A stretch of 64,000 nt of DNA, from positions 4,712,001 through 4,776,000 of the forward strand of contig NZ_CP186694.1 in assembly GCF_049532965.1 (NCBI RefSeq), read 5' to 3'. Below the pieces are notes generated by a model. The model saw only the letters and a list, made by a program, of their open reading frames with translations, did no database searches and was not told where the DNA came from. The translations under genes and the position numbers were made by a program. Source of the stretch: Roseateles sp049532965. Its GTDB lineage: Bacteria > Pseudomonadota > Gammaproteobacteria > Burkholderiales > Burkholderiaceae_C. Each line of letters opens with the position of its first letter. Within the stretch, counting starts at the first letter, position 1. This document shows, piece by piece, positions 26,239 to 35,019 of this stretch.

Positions 26239-28749
26239 TCAGGGGGGAAGGATGCGGCGGGCTTCGGCGCGGGGGTCGCCTACACAACCCTTCAACCATT
26301 GACTCATCTCCCATTGCACCTGGCCCGCTGACTCGCGGGCACTGTAGCCATGCGCCTCGAAAGGCAGCAGCACGTAACGGGCCGTGCCGCCCAAACCCGC
26401 CAACGCCTGGTACAGGCGCTCACTCTGCATCGGGAACGTGCCAGAGTTGTTGTCGGCGTCGCCGTGAATCAATAACAACGGGTCGCGAATCTGGTTCGCG
26501 TAAAGGAACGGCGATAGCCTCAGGTACACCTCCTTCGCATCCCATAAGGAACGGCGCTCACTCTGGAATCCAAACGGCGTCAGCGTCCGGTTATAGGCCC
26601 CGCTGCGGGCAATGCCACATCGGAACAGCTTCGTGTGCGCCATCAGGTTCACCGCCATGAACGCGCCGTAGCTGTGCCCCCCAATCGCCACCCGCCGTGG
26701 ATCCACCGCGCCCAGGTCCTCCGCCTTGTCGATGATCGCCCGGGCATTCGCCGTGATCTGCTCAATGAAGCTGTCGTTCATCGTCCGCGAGTCGCCCACC
26801 ACCGGCATCGTCGCGTCCATCAACACCACATAGCCATCCATCAACAGGTTCAGCGGGCTGATCCCCGTGAAGCTCATGTACCGGCCCGGCGACCCGCTCA
26901 GCTGACCCGCGATCGACGCATCGTTGAACTCCAGCGGATAGGCCCACACCAGCGCCGGACGCTTCTCCCCGTCGCGCTGGTCAGGAGGAAGGTACATCCA
27001 GAACGACAGCTCCACCCCATCGCTGCGCTTGAACGTCACCAGCTCGCGCCGCACCGCCTTGAGCTGCGGCGTCGGGTCCTTGATGCGCGTGAGCGGCGTC
27101 ACCTTGCCGTTCTCCCGCAGCACCAGGTTGGGCGGCTCGTGTTCCGTCTCTCTCTGCGTCACCAGCCGGCGGTCCTCCAGCAACGCCACAGGCTGCTCGT
27201 ACACGCCTTCAGCCGACTGGAACAGCCGCTGGGTGCCCAGGTCCCTCAGCGACAGCTTGTCCAGGAACGGGCGGTCACCCTTCGGTCCGGACCCCTGGCC
27301 CGAGAGCAGCAAGTCCCCATTGAGGGTCTGCGCCACCTGATGTCCATTGGGCAGCGTGCGCATGAACGGATAGCCCGGGTGGCGGTAGCGTTCCCGCACC
27401 GAGTGCTCGAACAGCGGCCGGCTCTGTCTGCCGTTGAGCGGCAGCAGGTAGGTGCGGGTCCAGCCGCGGCTGCGGTCTTCCTCGGTGAGCAGGCCATGGA
27501 TGCCGTCGTCGAGGAAGCGCAGCCGCGTGAAGCGATAGGGCATGCGCTGGACCTCGGTGGCGTCGCCGGTGTAGGGCGGATCCAGCCGCATCACGCGGTC
27601 GCGGAAGGCGGCCCGGTTGGCAGGGTTGCCGCCGTCCAGCGCCTCGACCCAGTAGATCGCCGCATCCTTGGTCGGCGACGGGTAGAAGACGCGCGGCCCC
27701 GGCAGCGATCCGTCGATCGCGACGCCCTGCTTGAGCGGCATCTTCGCCAGCTCGCGGATCACCTTGCCATCGCGCTGGCGGACTTCGACGATGGTCGGGA
27801 AATCGTCGAAGGTGAGCGCATAGCTGAACGGGCGCACCAGCCGCTCCGTGAGCAGCGCCTGGCCGTTGCCGACGCTGGAGACGCTGGTGAAGAGCCCCGG
27901 CGTGCCGATGTCGCGGCTTTGTCCGCTGGCGATGTCGATCAGCGTCAGCTGCGAGCGGGCGTGGTACTCGAACAGGTCCTCGTCGCGCGCGTTGCGCAGC
28001 AGGTCCGGGTAGGTGCGTTCGGGCGAAGCCCTGCCGTGCGTCTCCTGGATTGCAGGACCGTTCTGCGGCCGGTTGGGCGCGGGGCCGCGGCCGTCGGGCA
28101 CCGTCAGCACGACCGCCTCGCGCGGGTTCAGCCACGCGATGTCGTCAGGGTCGATGGCGTTGTTGAGCCGGACGTTGTAGATCCGCCAGAGCTGGCCGTT
28201 GGAGGTTGCGCCCGCCCACAGCTCGTCCACGGTGTCGGTGCGGCGGGACAACAGGAACCGTTGACCATCCGGCGCCCAGACGAAGTTGTGCCAGGTGCCG
28301 CCGGGCGGCAGCTCGACATCGCGTTCGGTCGCTTCCGGGTCCAGCAGCGAGCGCAAACGCACGCGTTGCACGGCCGCCAGGTTCTGCTGGCTCGCGTTGC
28401 GAGGGTCGAAGCGCGCGCCCGCCAGCCGCAGGCCCGGGCGGGCCAGTTCCTCGAGCGGCGTGTAGCGGCGTTGCTCGACGAGCGCCAGCGACTGCCGGTC
28501 GGGGGAGGGCACCAGGCGGGGCAGCGCCGGCGCGTCCAACAGTTCCCGGATGGCGGCCGAAGGCTGCTTGTACGGCGAGGGCGTAGCGCCAGCGTCGTCG
28601 GGAAGACTGGCCAGCGCCGTCAGCATGACCGGCGCCGTTAGCGGCGTCAGTGCCAGCAGCGACATCAGCGCCCGGCCGGCGCGGCGGGCCAGGGCGACGA
28701 CCCCGACAGGCGGGCGGCTCGGGCCGATGGAGGGGACGCGGGAAGACAT
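26239..28749 (-). CDS. S9 family serine peptidase (glutamyl-peptidase/prolyl-oligopeptidase-like), exported
   Basis: 836 residues. A long basic N-terminus with a hydrophobic segment (RAGRALMSLLALTPLTAPVML) suggests export or a membrane anchor. A seven-bladed propeller fills about 60-560 and an alpha/beta-hydrolase domain the rest. Catalytic residues are Ser693 in GHSYGAF, an Asp near 763 in HGDADNNSGTF and a His near 800 in FEAHGYSA. The HGDADNNSGTFP stretch matches the S9D branch related to plant glutamyl endopeptidase, so cleavage after Glu is possible. Start ATG 28749 gives a sensible export signal; a much longer in-frame extension is Arg/Ala-rich and looks non-coding. Divergent from the pseudokinase-like gene with 35 bp between. 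Confidence 0.9.
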   Translation of the reverse strand: MSSRVPSIGPSRPPVGVVALARRAGRALMSLLALTPLTAPVMLTALASLPDDAGATPSPYKQPSAAIRELLDAPALPRLVPSPDRQSLALVEQRRYTPLEELARPGLRLAGARFDPRNASQQNLAAVQRVRLRSLLDPEATERDVELPPGGTWHNFVWAPDGQRFLLSRRTDTVDELWAGATSNGQLWRIYNVRLNNAIDPDDIAWLNPREAVVLTVPDGRGPAPNRPQNGPAIQETHGRASPERTYPDLLRNARDEDLFEYHARSQLTLIDIASGQSRDIGTPGLFTSVSSVGNGQALLTERLVRPFSYALTFDDFPTIVEVRQRDGKVIRELAKMPLKQGVAIDGSLPGPRVFYPSPTKDAAIYWVEALDGGNPANRAAFRDRVMRLDPPYTGDATEVQRMPYRFTRLRFLDDGIHGLLTEEDRSRGWTRTYLLPLNGRQSRPLFEHSVRERYRHPGYPFMRTLPNGHQVAQTLNGDLLLSGQGSGPKGDRPFLDKLSLRDLGTQRLFQSAEGVYEQPVALLEDRRLVTQRETEHEPPNLVLRENGKVTPLTRIKDPTPQLKAVRRELVTFKRSDGVELSFWMYLPPDQRDGEKRPALVWAYPLEFNDASIAGQLSGSPGRYMSFTGISPLNLLMDGYVVLMDATMPVVGDSRTMNDSFIEQITANARAIIDKAEDLGAVDPRRVAIGGHSYGAFMAVNLMAHTKLFRCGIARSGAYNRTLTPFGFQSERRSLWDAKEVYLRLSPFLYANQIRDPLLLIHGDADNNSGTFPMQSERLYQALAGLGGTARYVLLPFEAHGYSARESAGQVQWEMSQWLKGCVGDPRAEARRILPP

Positions 28750-28770
28750 GGGCCCGAAGTATCGCTGCGC

Positions 28771-28776
28771 TAGCAT
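28771..28776 (+). promoter_or_regulatory. Candidate -10 hexamer for a leaderless transcript
   Basis: TAGCAT sits 8 nt before the ATG of the gene at 28,785, with only TCGCGCCC between and no ribosome-binding site. Same layout as in front of hemE and mgsA. Confidence 0.3.
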
Positions 28777-28784
28777 TCGCGCCC

Positions 28785-29930
28785 ATGATCGAGCCGCCCG
28801 TCCCGCCCTCGCCCGACGCACGGGCGCCGCATGACCCGCTCGCCCCGCACGGCGATCGCGGCATCGGCGCGCCCGCCGGACGTGCGCCGTCGGCGCTGCC
28901 TCAGGTGGGGGAGCGCCTGGGCGTGTGGCGCGTGGCCGCGGCGCTGTTCGAGTGCGCCTCGGGATTCTGGTTCCGCGTCGAGCACGGCAAGGCCGCCGCG
29001 CAAACCGGTCTCGCGCTGGTCTACCGGCACGAGTCGGACGCGCAGGCGGTGCTGATGCGCTTCGCCGAGGACTCGGAGGCGCTGTCGCGCTTCCGGCATT
29101 CCGCCTACGGCGCGCCGCTGGACAGCGGCTTGAGCCCGACGGGCTTGCCCTACCTCGTCGTGCCGCCGATGGAGGGCGCACCGCTGCTGCGCGTGGCGAT
29201 GGCGCTGCCGCTGAAGCGGCGCATGCAGCTGCTGCTGGACCTGATCGAGCTGCTCGACGCGGCCCATGCGCAAGGACTGGTGCTGCACGAACTCGATCCC
29301 GGCACCTTGTGGCTGAGCCCGGGGCAGCAGTTGCACTGGCTGGGCCAAGGCCTGGCGCCGCGCGACAGCCTCGCACCCGCCGCGGTGGTGCGTGCCGCGG
29401 AGTCGCTGACCAACGCACGGCAGCGCGCCGGGGGACGGCCCGATGCCAACAGCGAGACCCATGCGCTGGGGCGGCTGCTGGGCCTGCTGGTCAATGGCCG
29501 CCTCCCGCGCCGCGATGCGGCCGGGGAGGGCGCGGAAGAGGAGCCCGAGCCGGGCGCCACGCCGGTGGCGTCGCTGCAGTCATGGCTGGCGCTGACGGCG
29601 GCGCAGCGCGAGAGCCTCGATCAATTGCTCGACCGGGCCATGATGGACGGGCGTGCATTCACCGATCGCCAGTTGCTCGCGCAGGCGGTCCGCGACTGGA
29701 TCGAGACGGAGCCGTCCCCGGCGCGGAGCGCCGCCGGCCCCTCCACGGGCCCGTCAGCGGGTCCGGCTTCCACGCCGATGCCGTTGCTGCCGCCGCCCCC
29801 GCCGCTGGAGGACGCCGCCGACCGGCGCCGCGCCGCGCCCGGCGTGTCCGTCGGCGCACGGGTCGCGGCGCTCGCGCTGGTGCTGGCGCTTGCCGCGCTG
29901 GTGGCCTGGGTGCTGCTGCGCCAGGCCTGA
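28785..29930 (+). CDS. Degenerate protein-kinase-like protein with C-terminal membrane anchor
   Basis: 381 residues. After a proline-rich lead, residues about 48-240 follow the outline of a Ser/Thr kinase: a beta-rich N-lobe (GVWRVAAALFECASGFWFRV), a hinge-like YLVVPPMEGAPLL, the helix LDLIELLDAAHAQGLVLHE, and a catalytic-loop equivalent HELDPGTLWLS where HRD-K-N is expected. The Asp-Phe-Gly equivalent appears to be LGQGLA, so metal-binding residues are missing and catalysis is unlikely. A Pro/Ala linker (PLLPPPPPL) leads to one C-terminal TM helix (VAALALVLALAALVAWVLL), giving a tail-anchored cytoplasmic pseudokinase. Assignment rests on pattern, not alignment. Divergent from the S9 peptidase gene. 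Confidence 0.6.
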   Translation: MIEPPVPPSPDARAPHDPLAPHGDRGIGAPAGRAPSALPQVGERLGVWRVAAALFECASGFWFRVEHGKAAAQTGLALVYRHESDAQAVLMRFAEDSEALSRFRHSAYGAPLDSGLSPTGLPYLVVPPMEGAPLLRVAMALPLKRRMQLLLDLIELLDAAHAQGLVLHELDPGTLWLSPGQQLHWLGQGLAPRDSLAPAAVVRAAESLTNARQRAGGRPDANSETHALGRLLGLLVNGRLPRRDAAGEGAEEEPEPGATPVASLQSWLALTAAQRESLDQLLDRAMMDGRAFTDRQLLAQAVRDWIETEPSPARSAAGPSTGPSAGPASTPMPLLPPPPPLEDAADRRRAAPGVSVGARVAALALVLALAALVAWVLLRQA

Positions 29931-30122
29931 GCGACGGACCTCGGCGGGCGGTCTCGGGGAGCCCCCACGGCCGGCAAGCTCCGGCGATGAGTCGTCGACC
30001 GGCCTCGATGAGCTAGTGCGCTCACGCATGACCGCGCGGCGGCTCGAAATCATGCTGGCGAATCGACAACTTCGCTGAATCGATCGACCTGCACGGGTCA
30101 TCTCCAGACCTATTGAGGCGAA

Positions 30123-30152
30123 TTGTCCGAGGCGGGCACGCCTGCCTACGAT
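30123..30152 (+). promoter_or_regulatory. Weak sigma-70-like promoter candidate
   Basis: TTGTCC (30123-30128), an 18-bp spacer and TACGAT (30147-30152), each four of six to consensus, lie about 40 bp before the gene at 30,194. The rest of the 263-bp gap (29,931-30,193) shows nothing I can name. Confidence 0.3.
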
Positions 30153-30193
30153 CCTCGTCCTGTCGCCGTGGATGGCGGCGCGAGGAGATGTGC

Positions 30194-30673
30194 GTGAGTT
30201 TCGAAATTCGGCCGATGTCCGCAGCGGACTGGCGGACCTGCTGGCGGGATGCGGTGACCGATCCCGAGTGCTCGCCCTGGCTGCGCAGCGTGCTGGAAAG
30301 CTGCATCGACGCCAAGAACGCACACTGGATCCGGCTCTCCGAGCGCTGGGCCGTCGACCGCGGCACCGGCGACTACCTGGTCCGGCTGCCGTCGCTGATC
30401 GGCCGGCCGCTGGGGGACCAGTTCTGCGCCCGCGTGGGGGACCGCCTCTACGGCCTGTGCGGGCTGGGAGTGGGCGACTCGAAGGTGTACTTCGCGGGCG
30501 GCTCGTCGCCGTCCTACGAGACGATGGCCCAGGTGCACGCGGTGCTGTCCGCGGCGTTCGCGGTGCACGGCTCCTATGCCGAGGACATCGGGCGAGATCC
30601 GATCCGGGAGCCGGTCTTCATTCCGGGCGCATTGATGCCCGAGGACCTGGCCGCCGTGACGCGCGGGGTCTGA
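30194..30673 (+). CDS. Hypothetical cytoplasmic protein
   Basis: 159 residues, no signal peptide, no membrane segment. It begins with SFEIRPMSAADWRTCWRDAV and has a glycine-rich centre (YGLCGLGVGDSKVYFAGG) and an acidic C-terminal half. Several Cys and Trp are present, but no motif I recognise. GTG 30194 was chosen because AGGAG (30183-30187) stands 6 nt ahead; ATG 30188 directly abuts that site. The opening residues faintly resemble an acyltransferase-like strand, but the rest does not support that. Neighbours give no clue. Confidence 0.6.
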   Translation: MSFEIRPMSAADWRTCWRDAVTDPECSPWLRSVLESCIDAKNAHWIRLSERWAVDRGTGDYLVRLPSLIGRPLGDQFCARVGDRLYGLCGLGVGDSKVYFAGGSSPSYETMAQVHAVLSAAFAVHGSYAEDIGRDPIREPVFIPGALMPEDLAAVTRGV

Positions 30674-30760
30674 GCGAGCGGCGTCTGAGCGCGCGGGCCG
30701 GTGTGCGCGCGCCGATGCGAGGCGCCGATTCAGGTGCGGACCCGGGTGCTGATTCGGGTG

Positions 30761-30790
30761 CTGACGGCGCAGGCCCGGCGCGCCTATCAT
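30761..30790 (+). promoter_or_regulatory. Promoter candidate for the orphan solute-binding protein
   Basis: CTGACG (30761-30766), 18-bp spacer, TATCAT (30785-30790). The -10 ends 10 nt before the ATG at 30,801 and no ribosome site intervenes, so a leaderless or nearly leaderless message is expected. Upstream, GGTGC-containing segments (30732-30760) repeat imperfectly. Confidence 0.4.
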
Positions 30791-30800
30791 CGGCGCTCCC

Positions 30801-31622
30801 ATGAACGCATTGCGCCGTCATCTGCTTCGTCACGCCGCGCTGGGCGCGATGGCCCTCGGCGTGACGGCGGGGACCCAGGCGCTGGCGCCGTCGACGGGCA
30901 TGCAACCGGGCACGGGCCGGTCGCGGCGCGCCGAGGTCCTGGTCGCCGGCACGACCTTCGCGCGCTTGTTCGAGCCCGGTCTGGAGGGCGGCAAGGCACG
31001 CGGACTGGCCGTCGATCTGCTCGACGCGATCCTCCTGCCGGCGGGGCACCAGCCGCGCTACGAGTTCTACCCCTGGCTGCGCGCGCAATCGATGATCGAG
31101 CACGGGCCGGCGCAGATCCTGGTGGGCCCCTACCGGACGCCGGAGCGCGAGCGCGTGATGCGTTTCTCCCGGCACGCGTTCTATGAAGACGCGTTGGTCT
31201 TCTACGCGCGCCGCCGCGAGGAGGGCCGCTGGTCCGGCGACTTCCAGGCGCTGCGGTCGCTGCGCATCGGCGCGGTGCAGGGGTGGGTGTACGGCGATCG
31301 CTTCGAGCAGGCGCGCCCGGGACTGAACCTGACCTCGGTGCGCGATCTGGCCACCGGCTTGCGCATGCTGCAACTGAACCGGCTGGACCTGGTCGCCGCC
31401 AACCAGCGCAATTCGGAGCCGGTGATCCAGGAGTTGGGTCTGGGCGATCAGGTCGCGCCGTGCGCGCCCCCGTTCGCGCAGTTGAAGGGGCACTTCGCGT
31501 TCAGCCGCGACCCCGCCGGTGAGCCTTGGCGGGCTCTGATCGACGCCGGCATGCAGCGCCTGCGCGCCAGTGGCGAGTTGCAACAGATGGCGCAACGGCG
31601 CGGCGTGGCCTTGCCGGAATGA
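30801..31622 (+). CDS. Orphan periplasmic solute-binding protein, family 3
   Basis: 273 residues. Signal: MNALRRHLLRHAALGAMALGVTAGTQALA, with paired Arg but no strict Tat motif; then a type II binding-protein fold (RAEVLVAGTTFARLFEPG, ARGLAVDLLDAILLPAG, RFSRHAFYEDALVFYARR, LRSLRIGAVQGWVYGD). No transporter components lie nearby. Such single ABC-less binding proteins are frequent in Burkholderiales and their ligands are mostly unknown. It is distinct in sequence from the binding protein at 22,030. A promoter candidate stands directly upstream. Confidence 0.8.
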   Translation: MNALRRHLLRHAALGAMALGVTAGTQALAPSTGMQPGTGRSRRAEVLVAGTTFARLFEPGLEGGKARGLAVDLLDAILLPAGHQPRYEFYPWLRAQSMIEHGPAQILVGPYRTPERERVMRFSRHAFYEDALVFYARRREEGRWSGDFQALRSLRIGAVQGWVYGDRFEQARPGLNLTSVRDLATGLRMLQLNRLDLVAANQRNSEPVIQELGLGDQVAPCAPPFAQLKGHFAFSRDPAGEPWRALIDAGMQRLRASGELQQMAQRRGVALPE

Positions 31623-31655
31623 CAGCGCCGCCACGCGGCGCGGGCGCGTGGCCGC

Positions 31656-32024
31656 TCAGCTCAGCAGGAGCAGTGCCAGGCCGATCGCGGCCGGGACCGC
31701 CTGGATGAAGAGGATCTTGCGGCTCGCCGTCGCGGCGCCGTAGAGGCCCGCCACGAGCACGCAGCCCAGGAAGAACAACTTCACCGGGCCGCCCGCCGCG
31801 CCCAGCACCAGTCCCCAGATCAGCCCGGCCGCCAGGAAGCCGTTGTACAGCCCCTGGTTGGCGGCCAGCACCTTGCTCGCCTCGGCGAACTCGGGCGTCA
31901 GCCCGAAGGCCTTTCGACCCTTGGGCGTGGTCCAGAGGAACATCTCCAGGACCAGGATGTAGAGGTGGATCAGCGCCACGAGGGCGACGACGACGTTGGC
32001 GGCAATGGCGAGTGGTGTGTTCAT
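31656..32024 (-). CDS. DUF1304 family small membrane protein
   Basis: 122 residues with four predicted TM helices. The family signature is visible in helices 1-2: ALIHLYILVLEMFLWTTPKGRKAFG and NQGLYNGFLAAGLIWG. DUF1304 proteins have no proven function. ATG 32024 is chosen; longer in-frame starts would run into the rep promoter. Divergent from rep with a 64-bp spacer. It ends 33 bp from the convergent solute-binding protein stop. Confidence 0.88.
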   Translation of the reverse strand: MNTPLAIAANVVVALVALIHLYILVLEMFLWTTPKGRKAFGLTPEFAEASKVLAANQGLYNGFLAAGLIWGLVLGAAGGPVKLFFLGCVLVAGLYGAATASRKILFIQAVPAAIGLALLLLS

Positions 32025-32088
32025 GGTTCGCACTGTACGGCCCGCTATCATCCCCGGCCCGCTTGCTGTTTCCTGTCCCGCACGTTCC

Positions 32089-34155
32089 ATGTCCGAAGCC
32101 CTGCTCAACCCCGCCCAGTTGGCGGCCGTGCACCACCTGGCGGGCCCCTGCCTGGTGATCGCGGGCGCGGGCTCGGGCAAGACGCGGGTGATCACGCAGA
32201 AGATCGCCAAGCTGATGTCGGAGGGCTATCGGCCGAAGAACATCGCGGCGATCACCTTCACCAACAAGGCCTCGCAGGAGATGCGCGAGCGCGCCAAGCA
32301 CCTGGTGGGGAACAAGGCGGGCTCGGAGCTGGTGATCTCGACCTTCCACTCGCTGGGCGTGCGCATCCTGCGCGAGGATGGCCGGCACCTGGGGTTGAAG
32401 GAGCAGTTCTCGATCCTCGACTCGGATGACGTGCTCTCGGTGCTGCGGGATGCGGGCGGCACGACCGATGCGGCGACGGCGAAGTCGTGGCAGTGGACGA
32501 TCTCGCTGTGGAAGAACCAGAACCTCAGCCCGCAGCAGGCGCTGGCCTATGCGAAGGACGACATGGAGCGTGCCGCGGCGGTCGTGATGCAGCGCTACCA
32601 GGAGCGGCTGACGGCGTACCAGGCGGTCGACTTCGACGACCTGATCGGCATGCCGCTGAGGCTGCTGCAGACCAACGAGGAAGCGCGCGGCAAGTGGCAG
32701 GAAACGCTGCGCTACGTGCTGGTGGACGAGTACCAGGACACCAACGCGGTCCAGTACGAGCTGCTGAAGTGCCTGGTGGGCGAGCGCGCGATGTTCACTG
32801 CCGTCGGCGACGACGACCAATCCATCTACGGCTGGCGCGGCGCGACGATCGAGAACCTCAAGCGCCTGCCGGTCGATTTCCCGCAGCTGAAGATCATTCC
32901 GCTGGAGCAGAACTACCGGTCGACGAGCGCGATCCTGCGGGCCGCCAACAACGTGATCGGCTCCAACCCGAAGCTGTTCCAGAAGACGCTCTGGAGCGAG
33001 TTCGGCGAAGGCGATCCGATCACGCTGATCGAGGCTGACGGCGAGGAGCACGAGGCCGAGCGCGCCGTCGCCCGGATCCAGTCGATTCGCGCGAACTACC
33101 CGACGACCAAGTTTTCCGACTTCGCGATCCTGTACCGCGCCAACCACCAGGCGCGGATCTTCGAGCAGGCGCTGCGGCGCGCCGAGATTCCATACAAGGT
33201 CTCCGGCGGCCAGAGCTTTTTCGACCGCACCGAGATCAAGGACCTCTGCGCCTGGCTGAGGCTGCTGGTGAACCAGGACGACGACCCCGCGTTCCTGCGC
33301 GCCGTGACGACGCCCAAGCGCGGCATCGGCCACCAGACGCTGGGGCACCTCAGCGACTTTTCGGCGAAGTGGAAGCTGTCGATGTTCGAGTCGCTGTTCG
33401 CCGAGTCGTTGAAGGCCACGCTCTCGAGCAAGGCGCTGCATGGCCTGCATGAGTTCGGCCGCTACGTCGTGGACCTGGAATACCGCGCTCGTCACGCGGT
33501 GGGCGGCGAGGAGGGCAAGGCGCTGATGATGGAGTGGCTGAAGGACATCGGCTACGAGCAGTACCTCGTCGACCAGGAGGACAACGAGAAGGTCGCCCAG
33601 GCGCGCTGGGGCAACGTGCTGGATTTCGTCGACTGGGTGGCCAAGCGCTGCGGCGGGGAGATCACGACCGACGGCGGCATCACGACGGAGAGCCCGCGCC
33701 AGTCGCTGCTGGACGTGGCGCAGACGATCAGCGTGATCCTGTCGCTGGCCGAGCGCCAGGAAGAGCAGGACCAGGTCGTGCTGACGACGCTGCACGCATC
33801 CAAGGGGCTGGAGTGGCCGCACGTGGTGCTGGCCGGCGTCAACGAGGGCCTGCTGCCGTTCAAGGCGGAGAACGAGGACCTCACGCCGCAGCGCGTGGAG
33901 GAAGAGCGTCGCCTGATGTATGTGGGCATCACGCGCGCGCGCCGGACGCTGGCGGTGTCGACGCTGCGGCGGCGCAAGAAGAACCGCGAAACCGTGGTGG
34001 GCGTGCCGAGCCGTTTCATTGCCGAGATGAAGCTCAACGAGAGCGGCATCAAGGAAGACCCTCGCGAGAAGCTCAAGCGGATGCGCGAGCAACTCGCCGC
34101 GAAGGCCGCGGCCACCGCGGAGAAGCAGGCGCAAGCGGCGAAGGACGACCGCTAG
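32089..34155 (+). CDS. rep: ATP-dependent DNA helicase Rep (UvrD family)
   Basis: 688 residues. A 3'-5' superfamily-1A helicase that helps forks pass obstacles. Walker A is AGAGSGKTRV (about residue 21-30), motif II VDEYQDTN, motif III DDDQSIYGWRGA, motif V TLHASKGLEW, motif VI YVGITRARRTL. The length and the start LNPAQLAAVHHL fit Rep better than UvrD (about 720 residues). The Ala/Lys-rich C-terminal tail (AAKAAATAEKQAQAAKDDR) looks disordered and may contact the replisome. TATCAT (32046-32051) about 40 nt before the ATG is a possible -10. Confidence 0.95.
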   Translation: MSEALLNPAQLAAVHHLAGPCLVIAGAGSGKTRVITQKIAKLMSEGYRPKNIAAITFTNKASQEMRERAKHLVGNKAGSELVISTFHSLGVRILREDGRHLGLKEQFSILDSDDVLSVLRDAGGTTDAATAKSWQWTISLWKNQNLSPQQALAYAKDDMERAAAVVMQRYQERLTAYQAVDFDDLIGMPLRLLQTNEEARGKWQETLRYVLVDEYQDTNAVQYELLKCLVGERAMFTAVGDDDQSIYGWRGATIENLKRLPVDFPQLKIIPLEQNYRSTSAILRAANNVIGSNPKLFQKTLWSEFGEGDPITLIEADGEEHEAERAVARIQSIRANYPTTKFSDFAILYRANHQARIFEQALRRAEIPYKVSGGQSFFDRTEIKDLCAWLRLLVNQDDDPAFLRAVTTPKRGIGHQTLGHLSDFSAKWKLSMFESLFAESLKATLSSKALHGLHEFGRYVVDLEYRARHAVGGEEGKALMMEWLKDIGYEQYLVDQEDNEKVAQARWGNVLDFVDWVAKRCGGEITTDGGITTESPRQSLLDVAQTISVILSLAERQEEQDQVVLTTLHASKGLEWPHVVLAGVNEGLLPFKAENEDLTPQRVEEERRLMYVGITRARRTLAVSTLRRRKKNRETVVGVPSRFIAEMKLNESGIKEDPREKLKRMREQLAAKAAATAEKQAQAAKDDR

Positions 34156-34181
34156 TCCTTCCCCCGCCGCCCTGCATTACT

Positions 34182-34205
34182 CCCTCTCCCGCTTGCGGGA
34201 GAGGG
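34182..34205. repeat. Short perfect palindrome after rep (REP-like or terminator)
   Basis: An 11-bp stem (34182-34192 and 34195-34205, CCCTCTCCCGC and its complement) closes on a 2-nt loop. It is followed by GCAGGGGTGAGGG. This motif resembles dispersed hairpin repeats common in GC-rich proteobacteria. It lies 27 bp after the rep stop and could terminate its transcript, although no T-run follows. Confidence 0.65.
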
Positions 34206-34366
34206 CAGGGGTGAGGGTCTTCGCCCGCCCGCCGCCATCCGACAGCCCCTGCCCCCGAACATCCGAACGAACCCGTTGGCGAACGATTCTTACTGGTTCG
34301 AGTCATTTCGCACCTCGACGCGGATTTCTAGCATCCGGTCCCTCTGCGCCGGCCGAGGAGCCCGTC

Positions 34367-34930
34367 ATGTCCGCCGATCCCCATTTGAAGAGTCCGTTCC
34401 GCGATGCCCGCACGCCGGCCGAAGTCGCGGCGCGGCACCGCGAGATCGATGCGCTTGCCGACGGCCTGCGCCGGGCGAACCCGGACGCCTGCGGCCTGCC
34501 AGTGGACATCCACGAACTGGCCGACGGCGCTGGCGTTGAAGTCCGGGTTCGCGGCGGGCCTCAGGAGCGGTTCTATCCCTACCGCGGCCGACTCCTGTAC
34601 CTGGACGACCGCCCCGTCGTCGAACTCAGCCTGGCGGAGGACCCGCTCCGCCGGCGCCTGGTCCTGGCGCATGCGCTGGGGCATCACATGCTCGGCCACG
34701 GCGCGGTCCCACCTGAAACCGGGGTCACGCTGTCCGCGCACAGCCCGTGGCGCGTGGAACAGGAAGCCACGCACTTCGCGCTGGAACTGCTCATGCCGGA
34801 CTTCGCCGTGTACCGGCTGATGAACCAGGGCATCGTGAGCGCCCGCAAGCTGGCGCAGAAGTTCTCGGTGCCGGAATCGGTGCTGCAGGAGCGGCTCCAG
34901 GTGCTGGAACGCAAGTGCGGCTACCTCTGA
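34367..34930 (+). CDS. ImmA/IrrE-fold protein with a lost catalytic glutamate
   Basis: 187 residues. Residues about 30-150 follow the ImmA/IrrE metallopeptidase layout: a beta strand with RLLYLDDRPVVELSLAE, then the zinc helix AHALGHHMLGHG and the second helix EQEATHFALELLMP. The expected His-Glu-X-X-His is His-Ala-Leu-Gly-His; the codons read GCG where GAG/GAA is needed, so peptidase activity is unlikely. The C-terminus (SARKLAQKFSVPESVLQERL) is a helical module. GAGGAG lies 6 nt before ATG 34367. Usually such proteins cleave phage or stress repressors; here the gene stands alone with no repressor gene beside it. Confidence 0.8.
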   Translation: MSADPHLKSPFRDARTPAEVAARHREIDALADGLRRANPDACGLPVDIHELADGAGVEVRVRGGPQERFYPYRGRLLYLDDRPVVELSLAEDPLRRRLVLAHALGHHMLGHGAVPPETGVTLSAHSPWRVEQEATHFALELLMPDFAVYRLMNQGIVSARKLAQKFSVPESVLQERLQVLERKCGYL

Positions 34931-35005
34931 CGACGCGAGGTGCCGCTGCGCCGACCCTGTAAGGTCTGCCATGTGACCCGGGCCGGGGGTGTCATCGGCA
35001 AACGG

Positions 35006-35011
35006 CAGAAT
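35006..35011 (+). promoter_or_regulatory. Candidate -10 hexamer before the YhhN gene
   Basis: CAGAAT lies 8 nt before ATG 35,020 with GCGGCCGC between; no ribosome-binding site. Fits the leaderless pattern seen at other genes here, but no -35 element is evident. Confidence 0.25.
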
Positions 35012-35019
35012 GCGGCCGC

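Noticed and set aside
30801..31622. Component of a complete ABC amino-acid importer
   Set aside because: No permease or ATPase gene lies on either side; flanking genes are unrelated.
34290..34310. GGTTCGAGTC, resembling a tRNA T-arm
   Set aside because: No acceptor, D-arm or anticodon stem could be found at proper distance on either side.
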